This document shows positions 36,274-44,582 of a stretch of 64,000 nt of DNA, in pieces (position 1 is the first letter of the stretch; each line of letters begins with the position of its first letter). The notes beneath the pieces are model-generated. The model was not told the origin of the DNA, searched no databases, and worked only from the letters and a program-made list of their open reading frames with translations. The position numbers were made by a program, and so were the translations under genes. This stretch comes from an uncultured Paenibacillus sp. (lineage in GTDB: Bacteria; Bacillota; Bacilli; Paenibacillales; Paenibacillaceae), in NCBI GenBank assembly GCA_937895345.1, contig CALAWP010000077.1, positions 1 to 64,000 of the forward strand, written 5' to 3'.

Positions 36274-36351
36274 TGAATATTCCTCCTTATATTATGCCTT
36301 TGCGGCGTATAACCCAATGTTGGATGAATGGCACCATCTTAACCGCTGCCG

Positions 36352-36382
36352 TGCGGCCGGCTTGTCAAGCACAAGCCGGCCG
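36352..36382 (-). other. GC-rich hairpin between ywlG and glyA
   Basis: A perfect 12-bp inverted repeat GCGGCCGGCTTG (7-base loop) lies between the ywlG stop and the glyA start. No T-tract follows on the minus strand, so its role as a terminator is doubtful. Confidence 0.5.
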
Positions 36383-36423
36383 CGGACCGGCCTGATATTC
36401 AGGCGGCCTTTCCTCCGTCCCCG

Positions 36424-37038
36424 CTAATCGCAGGCGTGCGAGGAACCTTCGCCCGAGGCGGCGGCTTCTTCCGGCGGAAGCTCGTAGACCGCGCGCGCGC
36501 CGCCGATGAGTTTTGGCCTGGCATACGCCATCGTGACATGCGCGCTGCCGATCGACTTCACCGTCGGCCGGACCGGGACGGCTACCCGCTTCAAATGCAT
36601 GCCGATCAGCGTATCTCCAATATCGATGCCCGCATGCGCCTGAATCGTCTCGGCGAGGCAAGGCTGCCGCATATGCCGGTAGGCGTAGGCCGCCATCGAG
36701 CCGCCGGCCTTCGGAACCGGGACGGCATGCACCGTCTCCAGCCCGTACCGCTCAGCGGCCTCGCGTTCGATTACGAGCGCCCGGTTCAAGTGCTCGCAGC
36801 ACTGGTAGGCCGGAACAAACCCGATGTCGCCGCGAACCTTTTCCACTCCCGCGTAAATTGCCGACGCCACTTCGACCGCTCCCGACGTGCCGATGCGCCG
36901 GCCCAGCACTTCGCTTGTGCTTGCGCCGACGACAAGCAGCTTTCCTGCGGTCAGCCCGCTTGCGGCAACAAGCTCCCGAATCGCCGTTTCAACTCCTGCG
37001 GCGATGACGCCGTATTCATTGTCCGATAATATGTTCAT
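36424..37038 (-). CDS. ywlG: UPF0340 (YwlG) family protein
   Basis: Conserved protein of 204 residues with no known function. The family pattern is visible: VGASTSEVLGRRIGT, FVPAYQCCEHLNRALV with paired cysteines, HAGIDIGDTLIGMHLKRVAVPVRP. The ATG at 37038 follows GGGGGGTG. It lies between rpiB and glyA as in Bacillus. Confidence 0.92.
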   Translation of the reverse strand: MNILSDNEYGVIAAGVETAIRELVAASGLTAGKLLVVGASTSEVLGRRIGTSGAVEVASAIYAGVEKVRGDIGFVPAYQCCEHLNRALVIEREAAERYGLETVHAVPVPKAGGSMAAYAYRHMRQPCLAETIQAHAGIDIGDTLIGMHLKRVAVPVRPTVKSIGSAHVTMAYARPKLIGGARAVYELPPEEAAASGEGSSHACD

Positions 37039-37054
37039 GCGCGCACCCCCCTGC

Positions 37055-37513
37055 TTAGGGATGAATCGTATGTTTCTTTTCCAATTCCATGACTTTATTA
37101 ATCCGGCCGATATGGCGCTCGCCTTCGGAAAACGGCGTCTCCAGCCATACGCGGACGATCTCCTGCGCCAGCCCCGGCCCGATGACGCGCTCGCCCATCG
37201 CCAGCACATTCGTGTTGTTATGCTCGCGGGTAGCCTTGGCGGAAAACAGGTCGTGAACCAGTGCGCAGCGAATGCCCGGGTATTTGTTGGCGGCGATCGA
37301 CATGCCGATTCCCGTGCCGCATATTAGAATTCCCCGGTCGGCCTGGCCGGAAGCGACAAGATCGCATACCGGAATCGCATAATCCGGGTAATCGACGGAT
37401 TGGCTGCAGTCGCAGCCGAAGTCTTGAATTTCATGGCCGAGCGATTGGAGAAGCGGAATAATTTCGTCCTTCAGCCGGTATCCGGCATGATCGGCTCCAA
37501 TTGCAATTTTCAA
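37055..37513 (-). CDS. rpiB: Ribose 5-phosphate isomerase B
   Basis: Interconverts ribose 5-phosphate and ribulose 5-phosphate (RpiB/LacAB family; ywlF in Bacillus). It has 152 residues: IAIGADHAGYRLKDE at the start, the catalytic region ILICGTGIGMSIAANKYPGIRC with the active-site Cys, and EHNNTNVLAMGERVIG. I chose the TTG at 37513, which starts directly before the first conserved strand and has AAAGGGTG six bases upstream. Confidence 0.95.
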   Translation of the reverse strand: MKIAIGADHAGYRLKDEIIPLLQSLGHEIQDFGCDCSQSVDYPDYAIPVCDLVASGQADRGILICGTGIGMSIAANKYPGIRCALVHDLFSAKATREHNNTNVLAMGERVIGPGLAQEIVRVWLETPFSEGERHIGRINKVMELEKKHTIHP

Positions 37514-37821
37514 GGTCAACACCCTTTCCGTGGTCATGCTTTTATTATACCTTGCATTCGACAAGAAGAAACTTTTTCCCCTGCAGTTCCTTATAAAAGA
37601 CGAAAAAGAGCATGACATGCTTGTCAGCATGCTGCTCTTTGCCCAGGCGACCGGCCGTATATTCCGATGCTCCACCGTGGTTACCCACTTCCGTCGCCAG
37701 TCACATCGGAAACCGTCTTTGTACCCCCATCATAGCGGAAAACCTGACATTAATCAATCCTTATTCGTCAAACTGCGCAAAATGCCCATACCGGTTCGGA
37801 CAACCGGCCCGAGCCGCCGGC
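37514..37821. other. Gap between ywlE and rpiB
   Basis: About 300 bases without a gene. I see no clear terminator; short direct and inverted repeats around GACATGCTTGTCAGCATGCTG (near 37613-37633) could form a small hairpin. Confidence 0.35.
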
Positions 37822-38397
37822 TCAGCCGTCCAGCTTGTCCAGCAGCTTTCGGACAGCCGTCTCGATTTCGTCGGAGCAGCTGTCGTATTCCGCCTGCGAG
37901 CCGCCGAACGGATCGCCGATATCGAAGCTGGGAATCCGCCGTTCCAGCTCCAGCAGCCTGCGCCTTTCTTCCTCCGACAGCTGCTGCCCCAGCGCGTTTT
38001 TCATTTGCATTTCCGTATACAGGCCTTCAAGCTCCGCTATATCGCTCAGCACCTGGCCGTCCTGAAGCACAAATTCCTTCAAGGTATACGTCTTGTCGAC
38101 CGATTCCGGATGCCATTGCAGCAGCTGCCGCTTATGGCCGGAGGTCATCGTCAAGATCAGATCGGCCCACTTGACCGTATCGGCCGTCAGCGCTTTGGAA
38201 GAACCGTTATGCTCGATCGAACGGCGCCGCAGCGAATCCAGCGCAGGAGCGGATACGGGAAGTCCGTCCACGGTGGACACGCCCGCGGAGCGCACTTCGA
38301 CCGCCAGCCCCCGCTCGGCGGCCAGCTTCCTGAGCAGAGCCTCCGCCATCGGCGAACGGCAGGTGTTGCCGGTGCATACGAACAAAATATGCTTCAA
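37822..38397 (-). CDS. ywlE: Protein arginine phosphatase, low-molecular-weight PTP family
   Basis: Phosphatase of 191 residues. The P-loop is VCTGNTCRSPMAEA near the N terminus; the Thr in CTGNTCR is the residue that in YwlE gives preference for phospho-arginine over phospho-tyrosine. The general acid loop is DIGDPFGGS. It would reverse McsB marks. The start is probably the TTG at 38397 with AAAGGGG eight bases upstream; an ATG at 38415 has no such site. It is about 30-40 residues longer than typical, with a Glu/Arg-rich insert near 130-145. Confidence 0.9.
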   Translation of the reverse strand: MKHILFVCTGNTCRSPMAEALLRKLAAERGLAVEVRSAGVSTVDGLPVSAPALDSLRRRSIEHNGSSKALTADTVKWADLILTMTSGHKRQLLQWHPESVDKTYTLKEFVLQDGQVLSDIAELEGLYTEMQMKNALGQQLSEEERRRLLELERRIPSFDIGDPFGGSQAEYDSCSDEIETAVRKLLDKLDG

Positions 38398-38411
38398 CCT
38401 GTCATCCCCTT

Positions 38412-38972
38412 TCATAATACGAACATGACGCCAAAGACAAGCAAAATCGCGCCGCCGCAAGCCTCCCCGTATTCGCCCAGCCTGCCGCCGACCTTGCGGC
38501 CCAGCAGCAGCCCAAGCATGGACATGATGCCGCCAAAAAAACCGAACAGCAAGACCGTCAGCCAGAAATCCGCCGAAAAGATGCCCAGCGTCACGCCGAC
38601 CGAAAAGGCGTCCACGCTGACGCTGAGCGCCAGGAACAAGACGCCGACGCTGGACCGGTAATTAAACGAGAACGTCTCCCCGCCCTTGAAGGAGCTGTAG
38701 ATCATATGGGCGCCAAGCAGCATGAGCAGCACGCCGGCGGCAAACGTCGTAACGTCTCCGAGCAGGCCGCTCACCCATTGGCCGGTCAGCATTCCGCCGA
38801 TCGGCATAATAATATGGAACAAGCCGATGGCGGCTCCCAGCTTCACGATATCGCGCAGGCGGATGCCCTTCAAGCCGATGCCCAGTCCCAGAGAAAAGGC
38901 GTCGAACCCCAGCGCCATCGCCATGATCAGCAGCGTCAAAAGCTGTCCGGCATATACATTGGCTTCAGCCAC
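38412..38972 (-). CDS. mntP: Manganese efflux pump MntP
   Basis: Six-helix membrane protein of 186 residues. The two inverted repeats each carry the Asp motif: ALGFDAFSLGLGIG and SVSVDAFSVGVTLG. It is the ywlD place of the Bacillus order. GTG at 38972 has GGGGAG seven bases upstream; longer starts lack a ribosome site. No yybP-ykoY riboswitch is seen upstream. Confidence 0.93.
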   Translation of the reverse strand: MAEANVYAGQLLTLLIMAMALGFDAFSLGLGIGLKGIRLRDIVKLGAAIGLFHIIMPIGGMLTGQWVSGLLGDVTTFAAGVLLMLLGAHMIYSSFKGGETFSFNYRSSVGVLFLALSVSVDAFSVGVTLGIFSADFWLTVLLFGFFGGIMSMLGLLLGRKVGGRLGEYGEACGGAILLVFGVMFVL

Positions 38973-39081
38973 TTCCCATCTCCCCTTGTCCGCCTGCATT
39001 CCTTACCAACATATGCGGACAAGAGGTCAAACATACTTCAAGAACTTATGACACCCGGAACCTGCCCTGCGGATGCCGACG

Positions 39082-40167
39082 CTAAGCTTCGTAAATCCGA
39101 TACCCGGCCGCCTTCGCGAGCCGGTTCAGCAGCGCTTCCCCAATGCCGTCCGGGCGGCAAGCCTCGGCCCAAATCCGCTGAACGCCGGCCTCGTCAAACC
39201 GCCTTAAGGCGGCATACAACCGGGAAGCCGCTTCCTCCAGCCGCCGCTCGCTGCCAAAGCCGATGACCAGATCGGCCCGGTAACGGTCCAGCCGCTCGTC
39301 GAAGGCAAGCACGCCCGTCTTCAAGCCTTGCGCGGCGGCGGCGGCTTCTTGCGCCTGGATGTAGGCGGCAGTCCGATCAGGCTCCCCTTGAACGAGCGTC
39401 AGCTCTCCTTGCGGCGCGTAATGCGTATATTTCATGCCTGGAGATCTCGGCGCGGCCGGAGCTTCCCGGCCGTCCTCGGCTTCCAGGACCAGCGCCTCGG
39501 GCAGTGCCGCCCGAAGCGCCTCGGCCGATACGCCGCCCGGCCTCAAAATGCGAATCGTCCGTTCGCCGTCCAGCTCCACGACGGTCGACTCCAGTCCGAC
39601 TCCCGACGGCCCCCCGTCGACGACGCCGTCGATGCGTCCGTCCAAATCCTCCAGCACATGACCGGCCGTCGTCGGACTGGGCCTCCCCGACCGGTTGGCG
39701 CTGGGCGCCGCGACCGGACATCCCGCCAGCGACAGCAAGCGCAGCGCCAGCGGATGATCCGGCATTCGCACGCCCGCAGTGGACAGACCCGCCGTCACCA
39801 GCGGCGACAGCGCGCCCGGCTTTACCGGCAGCACCACCGTCAACGGTCCGGGCCAGAAGCGTTCCATTAACCGTTTCGCCAGCTCGGGATACGGCAGAAG
39901 CAGCTCCTCCAGCTGCCCGATATGGGCTATATGAACAATTAGCGGGTTGTCCGACGGCCGGCCTTTTGCCTCGAAAATGCGGGCAACCGCCGCGCTGTTG
40001 CGGGCATCGGCCCCCAATCCGTATACGGTTTCCGTCGGGAAGGCCACCAGCCCTCCTTCCCGGAGAACGGCCGCCGCCTCCGCAATCCGGCGCTCCGCGT
40101 CGCCTGCGTCTGCAGCCCGTTCGTTTCCATCGGCCGCTCGCCAGATGGCGGTAGATGTTTTCTTCAT
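39082..40167 (-). CDS. ywlC: L-threonylcarbamoyladenylate synthase
   Basis: Sua5/TsaC2-type enzyme of 361 residues that makes threonylcarbamoyl-AMP for tRNA t6A. The YrdC domain begins at about 25 (GGLVAFPTETVYGLGADA, KGRPSDNPLIVH, ERFWPGPLTVVL, APSANRSGRPSPTTAGHV), the linker is SPGMKYTHYAP and the C-terminal Sua5 domain ends the protein. The ATG at 40167 follows AAGGATTG. The place before mntP matches Bacillus ywlC-ywlD. Confidence 0.96.
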   Translation of the reverse strand: MKKTSTAIWRAADGNERAADAGDAERRIAEAAAVLREGGLVAFPTETVYGLGADARNSAAVARIFEAKGRPSDNPLIVHIAHIGQLEELLLPYPELAKRLMERFWPGPLTVVLPVKPGALSPLVTAGLSTAGVRMPDHPLALRLLSLAGCPVAAPSANRSGRPSPTTAGHVLEDLDGRIDGVVDGGPSGVGLESTVVELDGERTIRILRPGGVSAEALRAALPEALVLEAEDGREAPAAPRSPGMKYTHYAPQGELTLVQGEPDRTAAYIQAQEAAAAAQGLKTGVLAFDERLDRYRADLVIGFGSERRLEEAASRLYAALRRFDEAGVQRIWAEACRPDGIGEALLNRLAKAAGYRIYEA

Positions 40168-40334
40168 GATTTCAATCCTTAGTTTGGCTAAATATGATAA
40201 GCTGCCGCACCTTCGATGTCCGGCAATTTTACCGCTATTATAACACAATTTGTTCCGCTTGAACGTAAGCCGCAGCCGGCCGGTTCCCTCAGCGGCACGA
40301 GGCCCTATCTGGACGGATAGAGCCTCGCGGATCA

Positions 40335-41117
40335 TCATTTGCCAAACAGCGATTTGATCCAATCGATCAAGGCCTCCAGCATCTCCCACAGAAAAAATTT
40401 GACTTTGGGCGCTTCTGCCTGGGTATCGGCTGCCTCCGCCGACGCCGTCCGAAGTTGAGCGCCGCCCTTGCCTTCGCCGGTCAGGCCTTCGTTGCCGGAA
40501 GCTTTCGCTTCGTCGTCAATCTTCGCAGCGCCTGTGTCTTGAACGGCTGCCGTGGAAGCGGAGGCTTCGCCCGTCGCCGCATCGACAAAGCATAATGGAG
40601 GGAACAGGACGCACCACCAATTTTGCCCCTTCCCTTCGCCCAGCGTAATGAGCAGCGCTTCGTATTCGCCAGCCGGATACACTTGGCTGCCGTACATTTT
40701 GGTCGGAAACTGAACGGGGCCGAGCTCGGCCGTAAACGCGTAGTCAAATCCGCGGCTGGCAAGCGTTTCGGCTACGATGCGCTCGATCTCGGGCATGCGG
40801 GCGTTAAGGGCGGCGCGGGCTTCCTCGATGGATGCGGGACCGTCCACCCAGCCGTTCATCGCTTTCACGATTTCGTCGCGGACGACGCGCTTGATCAATT
40901 GGTCGGCGGGCCGGTCCGAATGAGCGAGTATGCGCAGCCGGATCGCCTCTTCCGGAATCGCGCCGGTCGTCATGGCCGCGTCCGTCTTTTGGGCTTCCCA
41001 GCTCATAATCAATATCATAAGGGCAAATACAATCAATCCGTAAGAACGGCGGTAAGGATAACGATAAGGGCTGTTGGACAACGAAAACGAATAGGAAGAA
41101 TTATAATAACGGGACAT
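40335..41117 (-). CDS. spoIIR: Stage II sporulation protein R
   Basis: Signal protein made in the forespore that triggers processing of pro-sigma-E in the mother cell through SpoIIGA. The 260-residue protein has an N-terminal membrane anchor or signal (about 29-45), and the family core AIRLRILAHSDRPADQLIKR, YPAGEYEALLITLGEGKGQ and NWWCVLFPPLCFVDAA. The C-terminal 80 residues are variable, ending in a hydrophobic helix. AGAGGAG lies nine bases before the ATG. Its presence shows that the organism sporulates. Confidence 0.95.
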   Translation of the reverse strand: MSRYYNSSYSFSLSNSPYRYPYRRSYGLIVFALMILIMSWEAQKTDAAMTTGAIPEEAIRLRILAHSDRPADQLIKRVVRDEIVKAMNGWVDGPASIEEARAALNARMPEIERIVAETLASRGFDYAFTAELGPVQFPTKMYGSQVYPAGEYEALLITLGEGKGQNWWCVLFPPLCFVDAATGEASASTAAVQDTGAAKIDDEAKASGNEGLTGEGKGGAQLRTASAEAADTQAEAPKVKFFLWEMLEALIDWIKSLFGK

Positions 41118-41183
41118 AAGCACAAGCTCCTCTCGCGTGCCCGTCGGCGCGCTTCGCTTGCGTTCCGGAACGTCTCTATCCGT

Positions 41184-41193
41184 CAGTATGTCC
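41184..41193 (-). promoter_or_regulatory. Possible sigma-F -10 element of spoIIR
   Basis: GGACATACTG on the minus strand fits the forespore -10 pattern GGNNANANTR about 65-75 bases upstream of spoIIR. A matching -35 (GYATA) is not clear. The rest of the 41118-41531 gap holds no gene. Confidence 0.3.
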
Positions 41194-41531
41194 GCCTCGT
41201 CCCGCCTCTAAACCTATCAACCGCTTCAAATTAGTAGATTTCGATGAGCCTTTTTGATACAACTAAATAAAGTTGAACGAATCATTCGCTGCACGCGAGC
41301 CAAGCTGTTCGAGGAATCGGCTTATGATCGCTTTCGCAGAGGGATGCCTGGATTTCCTTGAACCGCATAACGGAGACCATCCCTCTGCAAAGGCGAACGC
41401 TGACGTTACTTCCGTTCGATTTCCCCATTCCGCTTGTTTTCGTTCGTTTCTGCAGTCCGATTCCCACTATTCCGCTTGTTCCGCATTTCAATGGATATAA
41501 AAATAAAAAGTCATCGAAGGGAGCGGCACCC

Positions 41532-42428
41532 ATGAATATAAGCGACGCTTACGCCGCCTATCGTTCGCTGCTGTTCGGCCTGGCCTATAAAATGCTCGGT
41601 TCCGCGGGAGATGCGGAGGATGCCGTGCAAGAGGTATTCGCTTCTCTTCAGGAGCAGGAGCTGTCCGACATCCGGCACGTCAAGGCGTATCTGGCCAGAG
41701 CCGTCACGAACCGCTGCCTGAACGAGCTGAAGACCGCCCGCAAGCGCAGGGAAATCTATACGGGCGTATGGCTGCCCGAACCTCTTGTCTCTACCGCCGA
41801 TGAAGATAACCCAGCTTCGGCCGTCGACAAACGCGAGGACGTCACATATGCGATGCTCGTCATGCTGGAGAAGCTGTCGGGAATCGAACGGGCGGTATTT
41901 CTGCTTCGCCATGCGATGGACTTCGATTACAGCGAAATCGCGGGCATTGTCGGCAAGTCGGAAACGAACTGCAGGCAAATGATGAGCCGGGCCAAGGCGA
42001 AGCTCGGCGCCCGTATCGCAGAGCGGGATTCGCAACAGGATTGGAGCAAGGCCGCCGCGCTGGCCGAAAGCTTCATCCACGCTTCGCGGGCGGGGGATAC
42101 CGGCGCCTTGATCCGGCTTCTGTCCGAAGATGCCGTGCTGATGACCGACGGAGGGGGCAAAGTACGCGCCGCCATCTTTCCGATTATCGGCCGGGACCGC
42201 GTTACCGCTTTTATGGCGGGAGTCGTGCCGAAAGGATTTTTGCAAGAGACGTGCATCCCGGTTGTCGTCGGCGGCATGGCCGGCTATTTGACCGTGCGGG
42301 ACGGCAAACCCTATCACGTATCCGTATTCGAGCTGAACGGCGACGGCACGGCCATATCGCGCATTTATATCGTCAAAAACCCGGATAAGCTCGCTCATGT
42401 CACAATTCCGCCGTCCATCTTGTCTTAG
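41532..42428 (+). CDS. ECF41-type RNA polymerase sigma factor with SnoaL-like domain
   Basis: Sigma factor of 298 residues with sigma2 (about 5-70: YRSLLFGLAYKMLGSAGDAE), sigma4 (about 115-165: LSGIERAVFLLRHAMDFDYS) and a fused C-terminal SnoaL-like domain (about 180-290). It shows the ECF41 hallmarks: WLPEPL between sigma2 and sigma4, DGGGK in the SnoaL-like domain and NPDKL near the end. In this group the C-terminal domain replaces an anti-sigma factor. The ATG at 41532 follows GGGAG at eight bases. The next gene is the usual ECF41 partner. Confidence 0.93.
   Translation: MNISDAYAAYRSLLFGLAYKMLGSAGDAEDAVQEVFASLQEQELSDIRHVKAYLARAVTNRCLNELKTARKRREIYTGVWLPEPLVSTADEDNPASAVDKREDVTYAMLVMLEKLSGIERAVFLLRHAMDFDYSEIAGIVGKSETNCRQMMSRAKAKLGARIAERDSQQDWSKAAALAESFIHASRAGDTGALIRLLSEDAVLMTDGGGKVRAAIFPIIGRDRVTAFMAGVVPKGFLQETCIPVVVGGMAGYLTVRDGKPYHVSVFELNGDGTAISRIYIVKNPDKLAHVTIPPSILS
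42398..42424 (+). promoter_or_regulatory. Possible ECF41 promoter before the decarboxylase-like gene
   Basis: TGTCACA (42398-42404), then 16 bases, then TGTC (42421-42424), a near match to the ECF41 pattern TGTCACA-N16-CGTC known from the literature. It overlaps the end of the sigma gene. If used, the 17-bp repeat array lies in the 5' leader of the next gene. Confidence 0.5.
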
Positions 42429-42450
42429 AGTAGAACGCAGCCCCCAGAGC

Positions 42451-42610
42451 CATGATCTAGCAGTGACATGATCTGCCTTGAACCATGATCTAGCCAGAGA
42501 CATGATCTACCCTGAACCATGATCTAGCGGAGACATGATCTAGTCAGAACCATGATCTACCCTGAACCATGATCTAGCAGAGACATGATCTAGCCAGAGA
42601 CATGATCTAT
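42451..42610. repeat. 17-bp tandem array, 10 units of CATGATCTA
   Basis: CATGATCT occurs ten times, starting at 42451, 42467, 42484, 42501, 42518, 42534, 42551, 42568, 42584 and 42601, with a spacing of 16 or 17 bp. The links alternate between (G)CAGAGA-like and CCTGAAC-like sequences. Each unit holds one GATC. The array starts 22 bases after the sigma stop and ends 50 bases before the next start codon. Confidence 0.9.
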
Positions 42611-42658
42611 GATTTTGGGCGGCTGCCGGATACTTAGAACAAGGGAGTGGATGTTAAC

Positions 42659-43102
42659 ATGAATCAAACGAAACGGGTTGTCATGTTCAAGGAGCTGCCG
42701 GAGGCTTACCGGGCAATGCAGGGGCTGGAAAGCTACATTCGACAAAGCGGACTCGACCACCGGCTGCTGGAGCTGATCAAAATTCGGGCTTCCCAAATGA
42801 ACGGCTGCGCGTTTTGCATCAATATGCATACAAAAGACGCGCGGAACAACGGGGAGACGGAGCAACGGATTTACGCGCTGAGCGCATGGCGCGACACGAA
42901 TTATTTTACGCCGGAGGAACGCGCCGTCCTGCAGCTCACGGAAGCGATCACCTTCATCTCCGAGCGTCATGTGCCCGACGAGGTGTACGAGGAAGCGGCT
43001 AAATACTTCGACAGCGTTGCGATCGGCAACATCATTATGGCGGCCGTTACGATCAACGCCTGGAACCGGATCGCGATTTCGACGGGCATGATGCCGGAGT
43101 AA
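42659..43102 (+). CDS. Carboxymuconolactone decarboxylase/AhpD-like protein
   Basis: Cytoplasmic all-helical protein of 147 residues with the peroxidatic CxxC motif and downstream His in NGCAFCINMHTKDAR (about 49-63), as in AhpD-like alkylhydroperoxidases. Substrate unknown. ECF41 sigma factors are typically found beside such genes and control them, so this pair is a likely regulon. The ATG at 42659 follows GGGAG at 11 bases; GTG at 42647 is less likely. Confidence 0.9.
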   Translation: MNQTKRVVMFKELPEAYRAMQGLESYIRQSGLDHRLLELIKIRASQMNGCAFCINMHTKDARNNGETEQRIYALSAWRDTNYFTPEERAVLQLTEAITFISERHVPDEVYEEAAKYFDSVAIGNIIMAAVTINAWNRIAISTGMMPE

Positions 43103-43137
43103 CGCGCAGACGGTCAATGCCGCCGGGGCATCCTGTC

Positions 43138-44376
43138 GAACTTACAGCGGGACTTGCAGCGGGATTTCTTTGGCTCATTCCTCGCTCTAAGGTCATGCGC
43201 GAACTTACAGCTCCAGTTGGACGGCTCTGCTCGCTCTCTAAGGTCGTGTATGAACTTACAGCGGGATTTCTTCGGCGCAAACCTCGCTCTAAGGTCGTGT
43301 ATGAACTTACAGCGGGATATTTCTTTGGCTCATTCCTCGCTCTAAGGTCGTTTGCGAACTTACAGCTCGATTTGGACGGTTCTGTGCTCGCATTCTAAGG
43401 TCGTGTACGACTTGCAGCGGGATTTCTTTGGCTCATTCCTCGCTCTAAGGTCATGCGTGAACTTACAGTTCCAGTTGGACGGCTCTGCTCGCACTCTAAG
43501 GTCGTGTACGAACTTGCAGCGGGATTTCTTTGGCTCAAACCTCGCTCTAAGGTCGTTCGCGAACTTACAGCTCCAGTTGGACGGCTCTGCTCGCTCTCTA
43601 AGGTCGTGTATGAACTTGCAGCGGGATTTCTTTGGCCCATTCCTCGCTCTAAGGTCATGCGCGAACTTACAGCTCCAGTTGGACGGCTCTGCTCGCACTC
43701 TAAGGTCGTGTATGAACTTACAGCGGGATTTCTTTGGCTCATTCCTCGCTCTAAGGTCGTTTGCGAACTTACAGCTCGATTTGGACGGTTCTGCTCGCAC
43801 TCTAAGGTCATGCGCGAACTTACAGCTCGATTTGGACGGTTCTGCTCGCTCTCTAAGGTCGTGTACGAACTTGCAGCGGGGTTTCTTCGGCTCAAACCTC
43901 GCTCTAAGGTCGTTCGCGAACTTACAGCTCGATTTGGACGGCTCTGCTCGCACTCTAAGGTCGTGTATGAACTTACAGCGGGATTTCTTTGGCTCATTCC
44001 TCGCTCTAAGGTCGTTTGCGAACTTACAGCTCCAGTTGGACGGTTCTGCTCGCTCTCTAAGGTCGTGTACGAACTTACAGCGGGATTTCTTTGGCTCATT
44101 CCTCGCTCTAAAGTCGTTTGCGAACTTACAGCTCGATTTGGACGGTTCTGCTCGCTCTCTAAGGTCGTGTATGAACTTACAGCGGGATTTCTTTGGCTCA
44201 ATCCTCGCTCTAAGGTCGTTCGCGAACTTACAGCTCGATTTGGACGGTTCTGCTCGCTCTCTAAGGTCGTGTACGAACTTGCAGCGGGGTTTCTTCGGCT
44301 CAAACCTCGCTCTAAGGTCGTTCGCGAACTTACAGCTCGATTTGGACGGCTCTGCTCGCTCTCTAAGGTCGTGTAT
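43138..44376. repeat. 51-bp tandem array, about 24 units of two alternating types
   Basis: Twenty-four units, nearly all 51 bp, start with GAACTTACAG or GAACTTGCAG. Type A continues CGGGATTTCTTTGGCTCA, type B continues CTC(G/C)A(T/G)TTGGACGG. Both end in CTCTAAGGTC plus six bases. A and B alternate almost strictly, with one AA and one BB step; early units vary (63, 53, 53 and 50 bp). At each junction CTCTAAGGTC and GAACTTACAG can pair as an imperfect stem with a six-base loop. The array begins 35 bases after the stop at 43102 and ends just before a terminator that is strongest on the plus strand. Confidence 0.95.
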
Positions 44377-44403
44377 GAACTTGCAGCTCAAACTAAAGTC
44401 GAA

Positions 44404-44450
44404 AAGGCCCCCGAACCCGCTCTTCGAGAGCGGGTTCGGAGGCCTTTTTT
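44404..44450. terminator. Bidirectional terminator after the 51-bp array
   Basis: A long stem (AAGGCC, then CCGAACCCGCTC with its complement) has TTTTTT on the plus side and TTTT on the minus side. On plus it closes the decarboxylase-like gene plus array; on minus it closes prmC. Confidence 0.85.
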
Positions 44451-44582
44451 CGAACACTTGTTATTACCAACGGGACGGAAGTGTGGCGAAAGGTCGAGTT
44501 CGACTTATGCGGCACCTGCGTTGCACATAGATGTAGACGAGATGCGGCCGGTCTTTACAAATCAAGGTGTATTCCGTTAAAG

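Noticed and set aside
36274..36423. Glycine riboswitch or other riboswitch before glyA
   Set aside because: Only a GC-rich hairpin is present; none of the conserved riboswitch cores was found.
43138..44376. CRISPR array
   Set aside because: Constant parts alternate with only two kinds of 'spacer', which themselves repeat many times; no cas gene is in the window.
43352..44580. Long open frames on both strands in the 51-bp array (about 300-390 residues each)
   Set aside because: The 51-bp unit is a multiple of three without stops in several frames, so long frames arise on both strands at once. None has a ribosome site or family pattern. A 34-residue-repeat protein remains possible but unsupported.
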